From the NCBI RefSeq assembly GCF_022163125.1, contig NZ_CP091881.1, forward strand, positions 6,138,001-6,202,000: 64,000 nucleotides of DNA, given 5' to 3'. The notes beneath the pieces are model-generated. The model did no database searches, was not told where the DNA came from, and saw only the letters and a list, made by a program, of their open reading frames with translations. Made by a program: the position numbers and the translations under genes. Shown one piece after another: positions 7,706-14,810 of the stretch. How positions within the stretch are numbered: the first letter of the stretch is position 1; every line of letters begins with the position of its first letter. The stretch is from Paenibacillus sp. HWE-109 (GTDB taxonomy: Bacteria; Bacillota; Bacilli; Paenibacillales; NBRC-103111).

Positions 7706-7755
7706 AAAAACGCTTCTGCTTGGATGCCAATTGGATGCCAACTCAAGCGTTTTTT
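7706..7755. terminator. Bidirectional terminator between ku and the TetR gene
   Basis: AAAAACGCTT at 7706-7715 pairs with AAGCGTTTTT at 7744-7753, with T-runs on both strands. The loop holds two copies of the self-complementary 11-mer TTGGATGCCAA in tandem, so an inner hairpin is also possible. Confidence 0.75.
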
Positions 7756-7779
7756 GCCTTGTCCGAATGCTGCTCAAGA

Positions 7780-8385
7780 TTAAATGTTTTTAAGTACGGT
7801 TCTAGCCGTAGTAGGACGCCAGTTCAGAATTTTCACTAACTGCTCTTGCATATACCCCGGCGTGTGCGTGAAGCCGCTCTCCACCCAATGAAATACAAAC
7901 CCCAACAAAGCATGAATCGAATAAATCGCGAGCAGTTCTTGATCGAGGTCTTCTCTTTTATCAGGATAAATCAGCTCTTCCTGTAAAATTTGTTTCAAGG
8001 CGCCAAACATTTGCTCTTTCAACTTCGGCAGCACATCACTTTGGGTGAGCACCGTGTAGACGGCAGACTGCTCAAAAATATGTTCGAAAATCATAACGGA
8101 ATTGGCGTGCAGTTCATCAATGTGGAACACTTTCACTTTTTCATAGGGCGCTCGGAAGGATTGAAGCAATTGTTGGATCAAATCGGAGATAATATCGTCA
8201 AGCAGAGCTTCTTTACTCTCATAATTGGAATAAAAAGTTCCCCGGTTATAATTAGCGAGCTCAACAATTTCTGTAATCGATATCGCAGTAAATGGCTTAT
8301 GCGTCATCAAGGAGAGCAGCGCACCTCTTAAAGCAGTTTTACTGCGAACAATACGGCGGTCGACTTTTTTATTTTTTTCCACCAT
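7780..8385 (-). CDS. TetR/AcrR family transcriptional regulator
   Basis: A 201-residue protein with the TetR N-terminal helix-turn-helix (KTALRGALLSLM...ITEIVELANYNRGTFYSNYESKEALLDDI, about residues 14-63) followed by a helical ligand-binding domain. The first ATG (8394) lies inside the ribosome-binding site; the ATG at 8385 has AGAAGGA nine bases upstream and is chosen. The gene is divergent from an SDR dehydrogenase at 8595, with two perfect palindromes in the gap, so it probably represses that gene and perhaps itself. The inducer is unknown. Confidence 0.9.
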   Translation of the reverse strand: MVEKNKKVDRRIVRSKTALRGALLSLMTHKPFTAISITEIVELANYNRGTFYSNYESKEALLDDIISDLIQQLLQSFRAPYEKVKVFHIDELHANSVMIFEHIFEQSAVYTVLTQSDVLPKLKEQMFGALKQILQEELIYPDKREDLDQELLAIYSIHALLGFVFHWVESGFTHTPGYMQEQLVKILNWRPTTARTVLKNI

Positions 8386-8464
8386 GATCTTCATTCCTTC
8401 TAAAAGTTATTGAACAAAATCAATCATCTTGTTCGTTAGATAACACTCATGAACCTTTTACTGA

Positions 8465-8494
8465 TTGTAATGCCTCGCCATTGTTTTATATAAT
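8465..8494 (+). promoter_or_regulatory. Candidate sigma-A promoter of the SDR gene
   Basis: TTGTAA (8465-8470), 18 bp, TATAAT (8489-8494). The predicted start near 8501 leaves a leader of about 95 bases that contains the two palindromes. Confidence 0.5.
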
Positions 8495-8516
8495 CTAGGT
8501 AACAGATGTTTAATAT

Positions 8517-8562
8517 TCAACAACTGTTGATTATATTCCTTTAAAACAGTCGTAAACGACTG
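8517..8562. promoter_or_regulatory. Two palindromes, candidate TetR operators
   Basis: TCAACA-AC-TGTTGA (8517-8530) and CAGTCGT-AA-ACGACTG (8547-8562) are both perfect inverted repeats with a two-base centre, the geometry common for TetR-family operators. They lie between the predicted SDR promoter and its ribosome-binding site in the divergent TetR/SDR intergenic region. They are different sequences, so at most one is likely the TetR site. Confidence 0.45.
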
Positions 8563-8594
8563 AAACAACATTTGGAATGATGGAGGAATGACGT

Positions 8595-9353
8595 ATGAAA
8601 CTATCTGGAAAAGTGGCTGTTGTTACAGGTGCTGCCTCAGGCATGGGGAAAGCGATTGCCGAGCTGTTCGCGGCGGAAGGCGCTAAAGTGGTCGTCTCCG
8701 ACCTGCGCATCGAGACGGCTCAAACCGTCGTATCCGGCATTGAAAGCAGCGGCGGACAAGCCCTTGCGATTGCCGCTAACGTAGCCAAAGAAGAAGACGT
8801 TCAACTATTAATAGATACGACTGTAAAAGAATTCGGCACCGTGGATATTTTGGTGAATAACGCGGGTATCATGGATAACTTCGTCCCTGCGGGAGATTTG
8901 ACGGATGAGCTCTGGGAGCGAATTTTCGCTATCAATACCACAGGTCCTATGCGGACTACGCGTAAAGTTCTCCCTATCTTTACGGAGCGCAAAAGCGGCG
9001 TTATCGTCAACATTGCTTCAGCCGGAGGCCTGTATGGTTCCCGCGCAGGCGCAGCCTATACGGCTTCCAAACATGCGGTGGTTGGATTCACGAAAAACGT
9101 CGGATTTCAATATGCCAATCTGGGCATCCGCTGCAATGCTATCGCCCCTGGCGGCGTGAGCACGAATATTGGAACATCGATTAACGCCCCTAACCCATTT
9201 GGGATGGAGCGCGCTATGTCTGGCATGGGCTTGAATCCACGCGCTGGCGAACCTGAAGAAATCGCCAAGGTTGCCCTGTTTCTGGCCTCTGACGATTCAA
9301 GTTTTGTTAACGGTACGGTGGTTACAGCCGACGCTGGCTGGACAGCCTACTAA
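8595..9353 (+). CDS. SDR family NAD(P)-dependent oxidoreductase
   Basis: A 252-residue classical short-chain dehydrogenase. It has the cofactor motif TGAASGMG (about residues 12-19), NNAG near 88-91, the catalytic Ser in the VNIASAGG strand, and the YTASKHA active-site Tyr-Lys pair near 153-157. The C-terminal PGGVSTNIG and NGTVVTADAGW segments are typical. The acidic residue after the second strand (SDLR) suggests NAD preference. The substrate is not evident. GGAGGA precedes the ATG by seven bases. A divergent TetR gene probably controls it, and a terminator follows at 9371. Confidence 0.92.
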   Translation: MKLSGKVAVVTGAASGMGKAIAELFAAEGAKVVVSDLRIETAQTVVSGIESSGGQALAIAANVAKEEDVQLLIDTTVKEFGTVDILVNNAGIMDNFVPAGDLTDELWERIFAINTTGPMRTTRKVLPIFTERKSGVIVNIASAGGLYGSRAGAAYTASKHAVVGFTKNVGFQYANLGIRCNAIAPGGVSTNIGTSINAPNPFGMERAMSGMGLNPRAGEPEEIAKVALFLASDDSSFVNGTVVTADAGWTAY

Positions 9354-9370
9354 TAGCTTTGCACCCAAGG

Positions 9371-9405
9371 AAGACTGCCGATCGCTTAGATCGGTGGTCT
9401 TTTTT
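9371..9405 (+). terminator. Rho-independent terminator after the SDR gene
   Basis: Imperfect stem AAGACtgCCGATC / GATCGGtgGTCTT (9371-9399) followed by six T. Confidence 0.8.
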
Positions 9406-9489
9406 GTCAGAAAATTGATAAGTCCTGCCAAAAAAGATAACATTAAGACGAATGATCCAAGTATAAAACAAAATGGAGAGAAGGTTATT

Positions 9490-10770
9490 ATGCTTATTAA
9501 TTTATTGTTAATTGCCATTCTGATTTTACTTACCGCAATTTTTGTCGCTACAGAATTCGCCGTTATTCGGATTCGTCCTAGCCGCGTTGACCAAATGGTT
9601 GCCGAAGGCAAAAAAAATGCGCTAGCCGTGCAAACGGTCACGTCCAACTTGGATGGATACCTGTCTGCGTGCCAGCTTGGGATCACCATTACCGCTTTGG
9701 GACTTGGTTGGCTGGGTGAGCCTACGGTCGAGAAAATCCTTCATCCTTTGTTTGAATGGCTAGGCGTGAGTGACACTTTATCTCATATTTTATCATTCAG
9801 TATTGCGTTTATTTCCATTACTTATATTCATGTTGTCCTTGGTGAGTTAGCGCCCAAAACGCTTGCTATCCAGAAAGCAGAAGCCATTTCTACCCTCACC
9901 GCGCCGCTTATTATTTATTTTTATAAAATCATGTATCCCTTTATATGGGTATTAAATGGCTCAGCAAACCAGCTCGTTAAGATTTTTGGCGTCCAGCCTG
10001 CAAGCGAACATGAAGAAGCACACTCGGAAGAGGAAATCCGCATCATTTTGTCAGACAGCTATATGAGCGGGAAGATTAATAAATCCGAGTACGGCTATGT
10101 GAATCGCATCTTTTCGTTTGACGATTTGTTGGCGCGTGAGATCATGATACCTCGGACAGATATGATTTGCCTCTATGCAGATAAGCCGCTCGAAGAGAAC
10201 CTGAGCATTATTGCCAAAGAACAATACACCCGTTTTCCAGTTGCCAAAGAGAGCAAAGATCATATTATTGGTTTCGTGAATACGAAGCAATTCTTCCTAA
10301 GCTATCTTCACAACCCAGACTTCGATTTCAAAAGCTTGCTTCAGCCGATGCTGACGATTCCGGAAAGTATGCCCGCGAAAACTTTGCTCAGGAAGATGCA
10401 GAAAGAAAATGTCCATATCGCTCTGCTGCTTGATGAATATGGCGGCACTTCGGGTTTAATTACGATTGAAGATATTCTGGAAGAAATCGTTGGCGAGATC
10501 CGCGACGAGTTCGATAAAGATGAAATAAAAGAAATCCAGACCATAGGTGAAAATCACTATTTGGTCGATGGAATGGTCTTGTTAAATGAGTTGAATTACG
10601 CGCTGGGAACTGACATTCAAGATGAGCATGTTGATTCAATTGGTGGTTGGCTGTACAGCAGGCAGCCAGAGCTTGCCATCGGTGAAGAATGGCCTTATCG
10701 TTCCTTGACCTTCATTGTGCGTGAAAGGGACAATAACCGAATACGCAAAATCGAGATTTTGAAACGATAA
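9490..10770 (+). CDS. Hemolysin C/CorC-family membrane protein (CNNM-CBS)
   Basis: The 426-residue protein starts with a hydrophobic helix (MLINLLLIAILILLTAIFV) and a CNNM/DUF21 transmembrane domain of about four helices (residues 1-190). A CBS-domain pair follows (about 205-330, including MIPRTDMICL and LLDEYGGTSGLIT), then a CorC/HlyC C-terminal domain with EIVGEIRDEFD and VDSIGGWL. Relatives take part in magnesium or cobalt export and homeostasis; the ion here is not known. Longer upstream reading frame overlaps the SDR gene and its terminator and is rejected. The ATG at 9490 has GAGAAGG upstream. Confidence 0.9.
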   Translation: MLINLLLIAILILLTAIFVATEFAVIRIRPSRVDQMVAEGKKNALAVQTVTSNLDGYLSACQLGITITALGLGWLGEPTVEKILHPLFEWLGVSDTLSHILSFSIAFISITYIHVVLGELAPKTLAIQKAEAISTLTAPLIIYFYKIMYPFIWVLNGSANQLVKIFGVQPASEHEEAHSEEEIRIILSDSYMSGKINKSEYGYVNRIFSFDDLLAREIMIPRTDMICLYADKPLEENLSIIAKEQYTRFPVAKESKDHIIGFVNTKQFFLSYLHNPDFDFKSLLQPMLTIPESMPAKTLLRKMQKENVHIALLLDEYGGTSGLITIEDILEEIVGEIRDEFDKDEIKEIQTIGENHYLVDGMVLLNELNYALGTDIQDEHVDSIGGWLYSRQPELAIGEEWPYRSLTFIVRERDNNRIRKIEILKR

Positions 10771-10825
10771 GGGAGAAACAACATAGCCAATTTAACTAGG
10801 GAGCTTTGTTACTTTGTTGCTTTGG

Positions 10826-10905
10826 CAATAAGAGTCTCCAGAGACTTCTATTCGTGAAAAACAACTCTCTTTTGCGCAAATAGGAGCTCCCGGGGACTCT
10901 TATTG
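10826..10905. repeat. Intergenic hairpin repeat, copy 1
   Basis: An 80-bp element that folds on itself: the ends CAATAAGAGTC and GACTCTTATTG are perfect inverted arms, and inner arms GAGACTTCTATT and AATAGGAGCTC are imperfect. The centre is ATTCGTGAAAAACAACTC. It lies between convergent genes. No reading frame or T-tract is present. Confidence 0.75.
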
Positions 10906-10939
10906 CTACTTGTGTAGCGTGTTTTTGCGTGTTTCACTG

Positions 10940-11018
10940 ACGATACGGGTCTCCAGAGACTTCTATTCGTGAAAAACAACTCCTTTTTGCGCAAATAGAA
11001 GCTCCCAGAGACTCTTAT
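10940..11018. repeat. Intergenic hairpin repeat, copy 2
   Basis: A second copy in the same orientation, 35 bp after copy 1. The central block from CTCCAGAGACTTCTATTCG to GCGCAAATAG is almost identical, while the left end has diverged (ACGATACGGGTC). The 312-bp gap between the HlyC-family and ligase genes is therefore mostly these two elements. They may work as dispersed structured repeats or as bidirectional transcription ends. Confidence 0.75.
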
Positions 11019-11082
11019 TTTGCCGAAACGGAGGCGCTGCTTCTTCAGGTCTAGTTACCTTTCGGAACAGCACCCCTCTGAT

Positions 11083-12027
11083 TTAATTCTGACTAAGAAG
11101 GCACTCCTTAGCATCCAGCTGAACGAAAGATTGAATACTTGGGTGTCTCAGCGTCATATTTGGGGTCCATTCCAAAAAACTCACTTTAACAACTACTGAG
11201 GGTTCAATCCATATCGCCTCTTTTGCTCTTTCGGGTTCATTGATGAAGGGGCGTTCATCTGTTCGAATGCTTTGAACTTTCTCGGTTATACGCTGCCAGT
11301 CATTCATTGTAAGTTTGCCAGTTCCCGCATGACCAATGTACCATAGCTGATTTTGATCATCGTACAAACCCAGCAGAAGTGAATTCACTATTTTATCCCT
11401 GTACGTAACGCCGCCAACGACGGCGAATAGATCTTTAAAAATCTTTTTTTTAAGCCATCTCTTATCTTTGCCATTGATCAAATAAGGACTGTTCAAGTCT
11501 TTGATGACGATCCCTTCCAGGTCATGCTGTATCACTACTTGAAATAGAGCTTCAATGTCTGAATGGTTAGCAACTAATTGAACTTGCTGACTAGGTTTAA
11601 TCATTTTGTGCAAGACGGCTTGTCTCTCTTTAAGGCTCAAGTGCGTCAGCCAATCCCCATCACAGTAAAGGATATCAAAGATCATATAAGTTATGGGCAC
11701 CTGACGCATGGCATTAGTCACTGTACTTGTTTTTCTAGCGCTGTCGCGTCTCATAATCTCATAAAACGAGGGCTTTCCTTGAGCAAGCGCAATAATCTCT
11801 CCGTCTAAAATAACAGAATTGGCTGAGCAGAAATCTTGCGGATGGGTTAGTTCAGGATATTGCAATGTTCTTTCATTGCATCTGCGATTTATTAATTTGG
11901 TCGTACTTCCGTCGTAGTATAATAACATTCTCACCCCATCCCATTTGATTTGGCTAGTTAAATGATTGCCCGAAGGCAATTCTTCCGTACTAATGGGCTC
12001 AAACGGGGTTATGGGTACAAAATCCAA
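11083..12027 (-). CDS. ligD: ATP-dependent DNA ligase, LigD ligase-domain type (stand-alone)
   Basis: A 314-residue ligase of the LigD family that seals breaks in end joining. The adenylation motif I is IKWDGVR near residues 27-33 (Lys nucleophile), motif III-like VILDGEIIA near 70, motif IV LEGIVIKD near 170 and motif V RWLKKK near 190. An OB-fold-like C-terminal part follows with YIGHAGTGKL. In B. subtilis this domain is fused to the polymerase domain; here it is a separate gene and the polymerase is at 37609-38496. The start codon is a TTG with GAGGGGG eight bases upstream; an ATG five bases before it is out of frame. Confidence 0.9.
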   Translation of the reverse strand: MDFVPITPFEPISTEELPSGNHLTSQIKWDGVRMLLYYDGSTTKLINRRCNERTLQYPELTHPQDFCSANSVILDGEIIALAQGKPSFYEIMRRDSARKTSTVTNAMRQVPITYMIFDILYCDGDWLTHLSLKERQAVLHKMIKPSQQVQLVANHSDIEALFQVVIQHDLEGIVIKDLNSPYLINGKDKRWLKKKIFKDLFAVVGGVTYRDKIVNSLLLGLYDDQNQLWYIGHAGTGKLTMNDWQRITEKVQSIRTDERPFINEPERAKEAIWIEPSVVVKVSFLEWTPNMTLRHPSIQSFVQLDAKECLLSQN

Positions 12028-12048
12028 GTCATTGCCCCCTCTATATTG

Positions 12049-12092
12049 TTGGTAGTAACATTATTCACCATATAATGGTTAATATTACTACC
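12049..12092. promoter_or_regulatory. Long inverted repeat in the ligD/12131 divergent promoter region
   Basis: GGTAGTAA (12051-12058) and TTACTACC (12085-12092) bound a 42-bp imperfect palindrome that encloses the perfect palindrome ACCAT-ATA-ATGGT (12067-12079). On the plus strand TTGGTA (12049), 16 bp, TATAAT (12071-12076) is a promoter for the 12131 gene. On the minus strand CATTATA (12077-12071) is a perfect sigma-G -10 with GTGAA 18 bp upstream, a candidate forespore promoter for the ligase. A shared regulator could bind here. Confidence 0.45.
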
Positions 12093-12130
12093 ATTTTCAC
12101 AATAAATTATTTCTATAAAGGAGCGACATC

Positions 12131-12538
12131 ATGTCTACAGAATTGGGCACCAAAGAGAATCCATGGAAATTAAAGACACCGCCGCAATCGTCGGAGTATG
12201 AGATGTACAAGGACGAGAAGGATGGTAAAGCCATCCTCGTCTGTACCGTAGGGAAAACTGTTTTGCATTATGACTATCGCTGTATCGAAGATTTAACAAC
12301 GATGCTCAAGCAGCATGGAGATTGGATCGAGCTAGGAAGCGCGGATGAGCAGAAACCTGCCAAAGAAGGCACGGTAGAAAGCTGGGGACGCTCCCCGGAG
12401 AATCCAGTCGGTGGCTGGTATGGGCTGAAAAAAGGCTTTCGCGGCCGCTTTGGCATGTACATACCTCCCTTATTGGAGGAGCTGCAGCTTGCGGAAGTAG
12501 AGCATAATCCGAGAAATAATCGGATGCGCGCCCTGTAG
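12131..12538 (+). CDS. Conserved protein of unknown function, 135 aa
   Basis: A soluble 135-residue protein without signal peptide or membrane segment. The order of features is GTKENPWKLKTPP at the N-terminus, YEMYKDEKDGK, an ILVCTVGKTVLHYDYRCI core strand region (split over about residues 34-51), and a C-terminal SWGRSPENPVGGWYGLKKG block with many Gly and Trp. It looks like a widespread uncharacterised family, but I cannot give a function. The ATG has AAAGGAG six to eight bases upstream. It is divergent from the ligase gene and shares the palindrome at 12049-12092. A strong terminator follows. Confidence 0.8.
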   Translation: MSTELGTKENPWKLKTPPQSSEYEMYKDEKDGKAILVCTVGKTVLHYDYRCIEDLTTMLKQHGDWIELGSADEQKPAKEGTVESWGRSPENPVGGWYGLKKGFRGRFGMYIPPLLEELQLAEVEHNPRNNRMRAL

Positions 12539-12543
12539 GAATT

Positions 12544-12585
12544 GAACCTCGAACTCCATGCTTTTGGGAGTTCGAGGTTCTTTTA
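12544..12585 (+). terminator. Rho-independent terminator
   Basis: A 14-bp perfect stem GAACCTCGAACTCC / GGAGTTCGAGGTTC followed by TTTTAT closes the 12131 gene and insulates the ars operon. Confidence 0.9.
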
Positions 12586-12587
12586 TA

Positions 12588-12617
12588 TTGACTTATATAA
12601 TCAAGTAATTATATACT
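12588..12617 (+). promoter_or_regulatory. ars promoter with embedded ArsR operator
   Basis: TTGACT (12588-12593), 18 bp, TATACT (12612-12617). The spacer is filled by the inverted repeat TATATAAT-N6-ATTATATA (12594-12615), an ArsR/SmtB-like operator. Repressor bound here would cover the region between and including the promoter hexamers. Confidence 0.75.
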
Positions 12618-12650
12618 AATTTACGAGTTGGAAGGAGCGTGTTCCTTAAG

Positions 12651-12968
12651 ATGGAAATTGAAAAGATGGCCGATATCTGCAAGCTGCTTGGCGATAAAAT
12701 GAGGCTGACGATTCTCACTCTGCTCCGAGAACGCGAGCTCTGTGTCTGCGAAATCGTCGACATCATGCAAACAAGTCAACCCAATGTCAGTCAACATATG
12801 CGAAAATTAAAAGCTGGCGGGTTGGTGAAGGAAGCGAAGCGTGGACAGTGGGTTTATTATTCGTTAGCTATCGCCGATAAGCCTTATCTGCATGAATTGC
12901 TGCAAACTTTGCCTACGCCGAACATGCCTACTGCTATATCTTGCGAGCAGGGAGATTGCTGCGATTAA
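12651..12968 (+). CDS. arsR: ArsR-type arsenic-responsive repressor
   Basis: A 105-residue winged-helix repressor. The arsenite-sensing motif ELCVCEI(V) is present with both cysteines near residues 29-31, followed by the recognition helix region SQPNVSQHMRKLKAGGLV and the wing GQWVYYSL. The C-terminus has two more cysteines (CEQGDCCD). It is the first gene of arsR-arsB-arsC and should repress the operator at 12594-12615 until As(III) binds. I prefer the ATG at 12651; a GTG at 12639 is too close to AAGGAG, but the chosen spacing of 13 is long, so the start is uncertain. Confidence 0.93.
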   Translation: MEIEKMADICKLLGDKMRLTILTLLRERELCVCEIVDIMQTSQPNVSQHMRKLKAGGLVKEAKRGQWVYYSLAIADKPYLHELLQTLPTPNMPTAISCEQGDCCD

Positions 12969-12984
12969 CATTCAGGAGGAACCT

Positions 12985-14277
12985 ATGATTTATTTGGCTA
13001 TTATCATCTTCTTACTTACACTTTTCTTTGTGATTTGGCAGCCAAGAGGTCTCAGCATAGGCTGGTCAGCGTCGGCTGGAGCCTTGCTTGCCTTGCTTTG
13101 CCAAGTTGTTAGCTTGCAGGACGTCGTGACCGTAACAGGGATCGTATGGAATGCAACTTTAGCCTTTGTCGGCATTATCCTCATTTCACTCATCCTGGAT
13201 AACATTGGTTTCTTTGAATGGGCAGCTCTACATATGGCCCGGTTAGCCAAAGGGAACGGCAAAGTCATGTTCGTCTATGTCATCCTGCTGGGGGCCGCGG
13301 TCTCTGCCCTATTCGCCAACGATGGCGCTGCGCTTATTTTGACACCGATCGTACTCGCTATGGCTCGCGCTTTGAAATTTCCAAATCCGATGATTCTTCC
13401 CTTCATTATGGCGAGCGGCTTTATTGCGGATACAGCCTCCCTTCCGTTTACGATCAGCAACCTAGTCAATATCGTCTCTGCTGACTTCTTCGGCATTGAT
13501 TTTGTAACCTATGCGAGCCGTATGATCGTCACAAGCCTGTTCTCCCTAGGAGCAAGTTTACTTGTGCTGTATCTATATTTTAGAAAAGAGATCCCCACCC
13601 ATTATGAGATTTCGGATCTTAAACGGCCAGCAGACGCCATCAAAGATATCGCGCTCTTCCGACTCTCCTGGGTCATTCTGGCGATTTTGTTAGCTGCTTA
13701 CTTCCTAAGCGGGTTTATAAAAGTGCCTGTTTCCTTCTTAACTGGAGCGGCAGCCTTATTCTTTATACTGATTGCCCGTTCCAGCAAAGCCATTGAAACC
13801 AAGAAAATCATAAAAGAAGCTCCTTGGACGATTGTTATTTTCTCCATCGGGATGTACGTCGTTGTTTATGGGTTGAAAAATGCTGGCTTAACCGACGCGC
13901 TTGGCAACTGGATAGAACTCTTCGCCAAACAAGGGTTATTTGCGGCAACTGTCGGAATGGGCTTTCTCGCTGCCATTCTTTCATCTGTGATGAATAACCT
14001 GCCGACCGTTTTGATTGACGCATTGGCGATTCATGGTACACAAACCGAGGGCATCATGCGGGAAGCGCTGATTTATGCCAATGTCATCGGCTCCGATTTG
14101 GGACCCAAAATTACGCCGATTGGCTCACTCGCCACCCTCTTATGGCTCCACGTCCTCTCCAAAAAAGGGATTACTATTACGTGGGGGGCTTATTTTAAAA
14201 TCGGCTTCATTCTTACAGTCCCCACTTTGTTTATTACGTTAACGGGTTTATATGTGTGGTTAAAAATTATTTCATAA
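12985..14277 (+). CDS. arsB: Arsenite efflux permease ArsB
   Basis: A 430-residue integral membrane protein with about 12 hydrophobic segments, matching the length of ArsB (429 aa). ArsB-type segments include NDGAALILTPIVLAMA, FIADTASLPFTISNLVNI and the late MNNLPTVL and GSDLGPKITPIGSLATLLW motifs. It expels As(OH)3 (and antimonite) using the proton gradient; no arsA ATPase gene is present here. AGGAGG lies five bases before the ATG. The start is 16 bp after the arsR stop. Confidence 0.94.
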   Translation: MIYLAIIIFLLTLFFVIWQPRGLSIGWSASAGALLALLCQVVSLQDVVTVTGIVWNATLAFVGIILISLILDNIGFFEWAALHMARLAKGNGKVMFVYVILLGAAVSALFANDGAALILTPIVLAMARALKFPNPMILPFIMASGFIADTASLPFTISNLVNIVSADFFGIDFVTYASRMIVTSLFSLGASLLVLYLYFRKEIPTHYEISDLKRPADAIKDIALFRLSWVILAILLAAYFLSGFIKVPVSFLTGAAALFFILIARSSKAIETKKIIKEAPWTIVIFSIGMYVVVYGLKNAGLTDALGNWIELFAKQGLFAATVGMGFLAAILSSVMNNLPTVLIDALAIHGTQTEGIMREALIYANVIGSDLGPKITPIGSLATLLWLHVLSKKGITITWGAYFKIGFILTVPTLFITLTGLYVWLKIIS

Positions 14278-14291
14278 AAGGAGTGGTTTCT

Positions 14292-14714
14292 ATGAGCAAA
14301 AAAATCGTCTATTTTCTATGCACAGGAAATTCTTGCAGGAGTCAAATCGCGGATGGCTATCTGAAGGCTTTGGGCGGGGATGCCTACGAAGTCAGAAGTG
14401 CCGGGCTGCAGGCTCACGGGTTAAACCCCAGAGCTGTAGCTGCCATGTTGGAAGATGGCCTTGATATTTCGCACCATACCTCGGATGTCATCGATCCGGA
14501 GATTTTAAGTCAAGCTGACTATATTATTACTTTGTGCGGACATGCCAATGATAACTGCCCTGTCGTGCATAATGATACAGCGATTCGCTGGCATTGGGGT
14601 TTCGACGATCCAGCTAAAGCAACAGGAACTGAGGAAGAAATTACCGCACAGTTCCGCGCGGTCCGCGAGGCGATTAAGCAGCGAATTGAGGCATTTGTTA
14701 GGGACGGGAAATAA
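14292..14714 (+). CDS. arsC: Arsenate reductase, thioredoxin-coupled
   Basis: A 140-residue low-molecular-weight phosphatase-like arsenate reductase. The P-loop CTGNSCRS holds the catalytic Cys at about residue 10, and CGHANDNC supplies the two relay cysteines near 82 and 89, so the thioredoxin-dependent mechanism should be intact. It reduces As(V) to As(III) for export by ArsB. The ATG has AAAAGGAG ten bases upstream and follows arsB by 14 bp. Last gene of the operon. Confidence 0.95.
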   Translation: MSKKIVYFLCTGNSCRSQIADGYLKALGGDAYEVRSAGLQAHGLNPRAVAAMLEDGLDISHHTSDVIDPEILSQADYIITLCGHANDNCPVVHNDTAIRWHWGFDDPAKATGTEEEITAQFRAVREAIKQRIEAFVRDGK

Positions 14715-14733
14715 GACACATGTCATACTTGTC

Positions 14734-14780
14734 AAAAAAAGGGCTATCCTCAAAGGTCAAATTGACCTTGGGGATAGCCC
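14734..14780 (-). terminator. Strong terminator, mainly for the PurA-like gene
   Basis: A 19-20-bp stem (14741-14760 with 14761-14780) with one mismatch. Seven T follow on the minus strand, so it ends the purA-like transcript. It probably also stops arsC transcription as a structure, but the plus side lacks a T-run. Confidence 0.88.
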
Positions 14781-14810
14781 TTACGAATTAGATAAGGAAT
14801 TACAGCGGCC

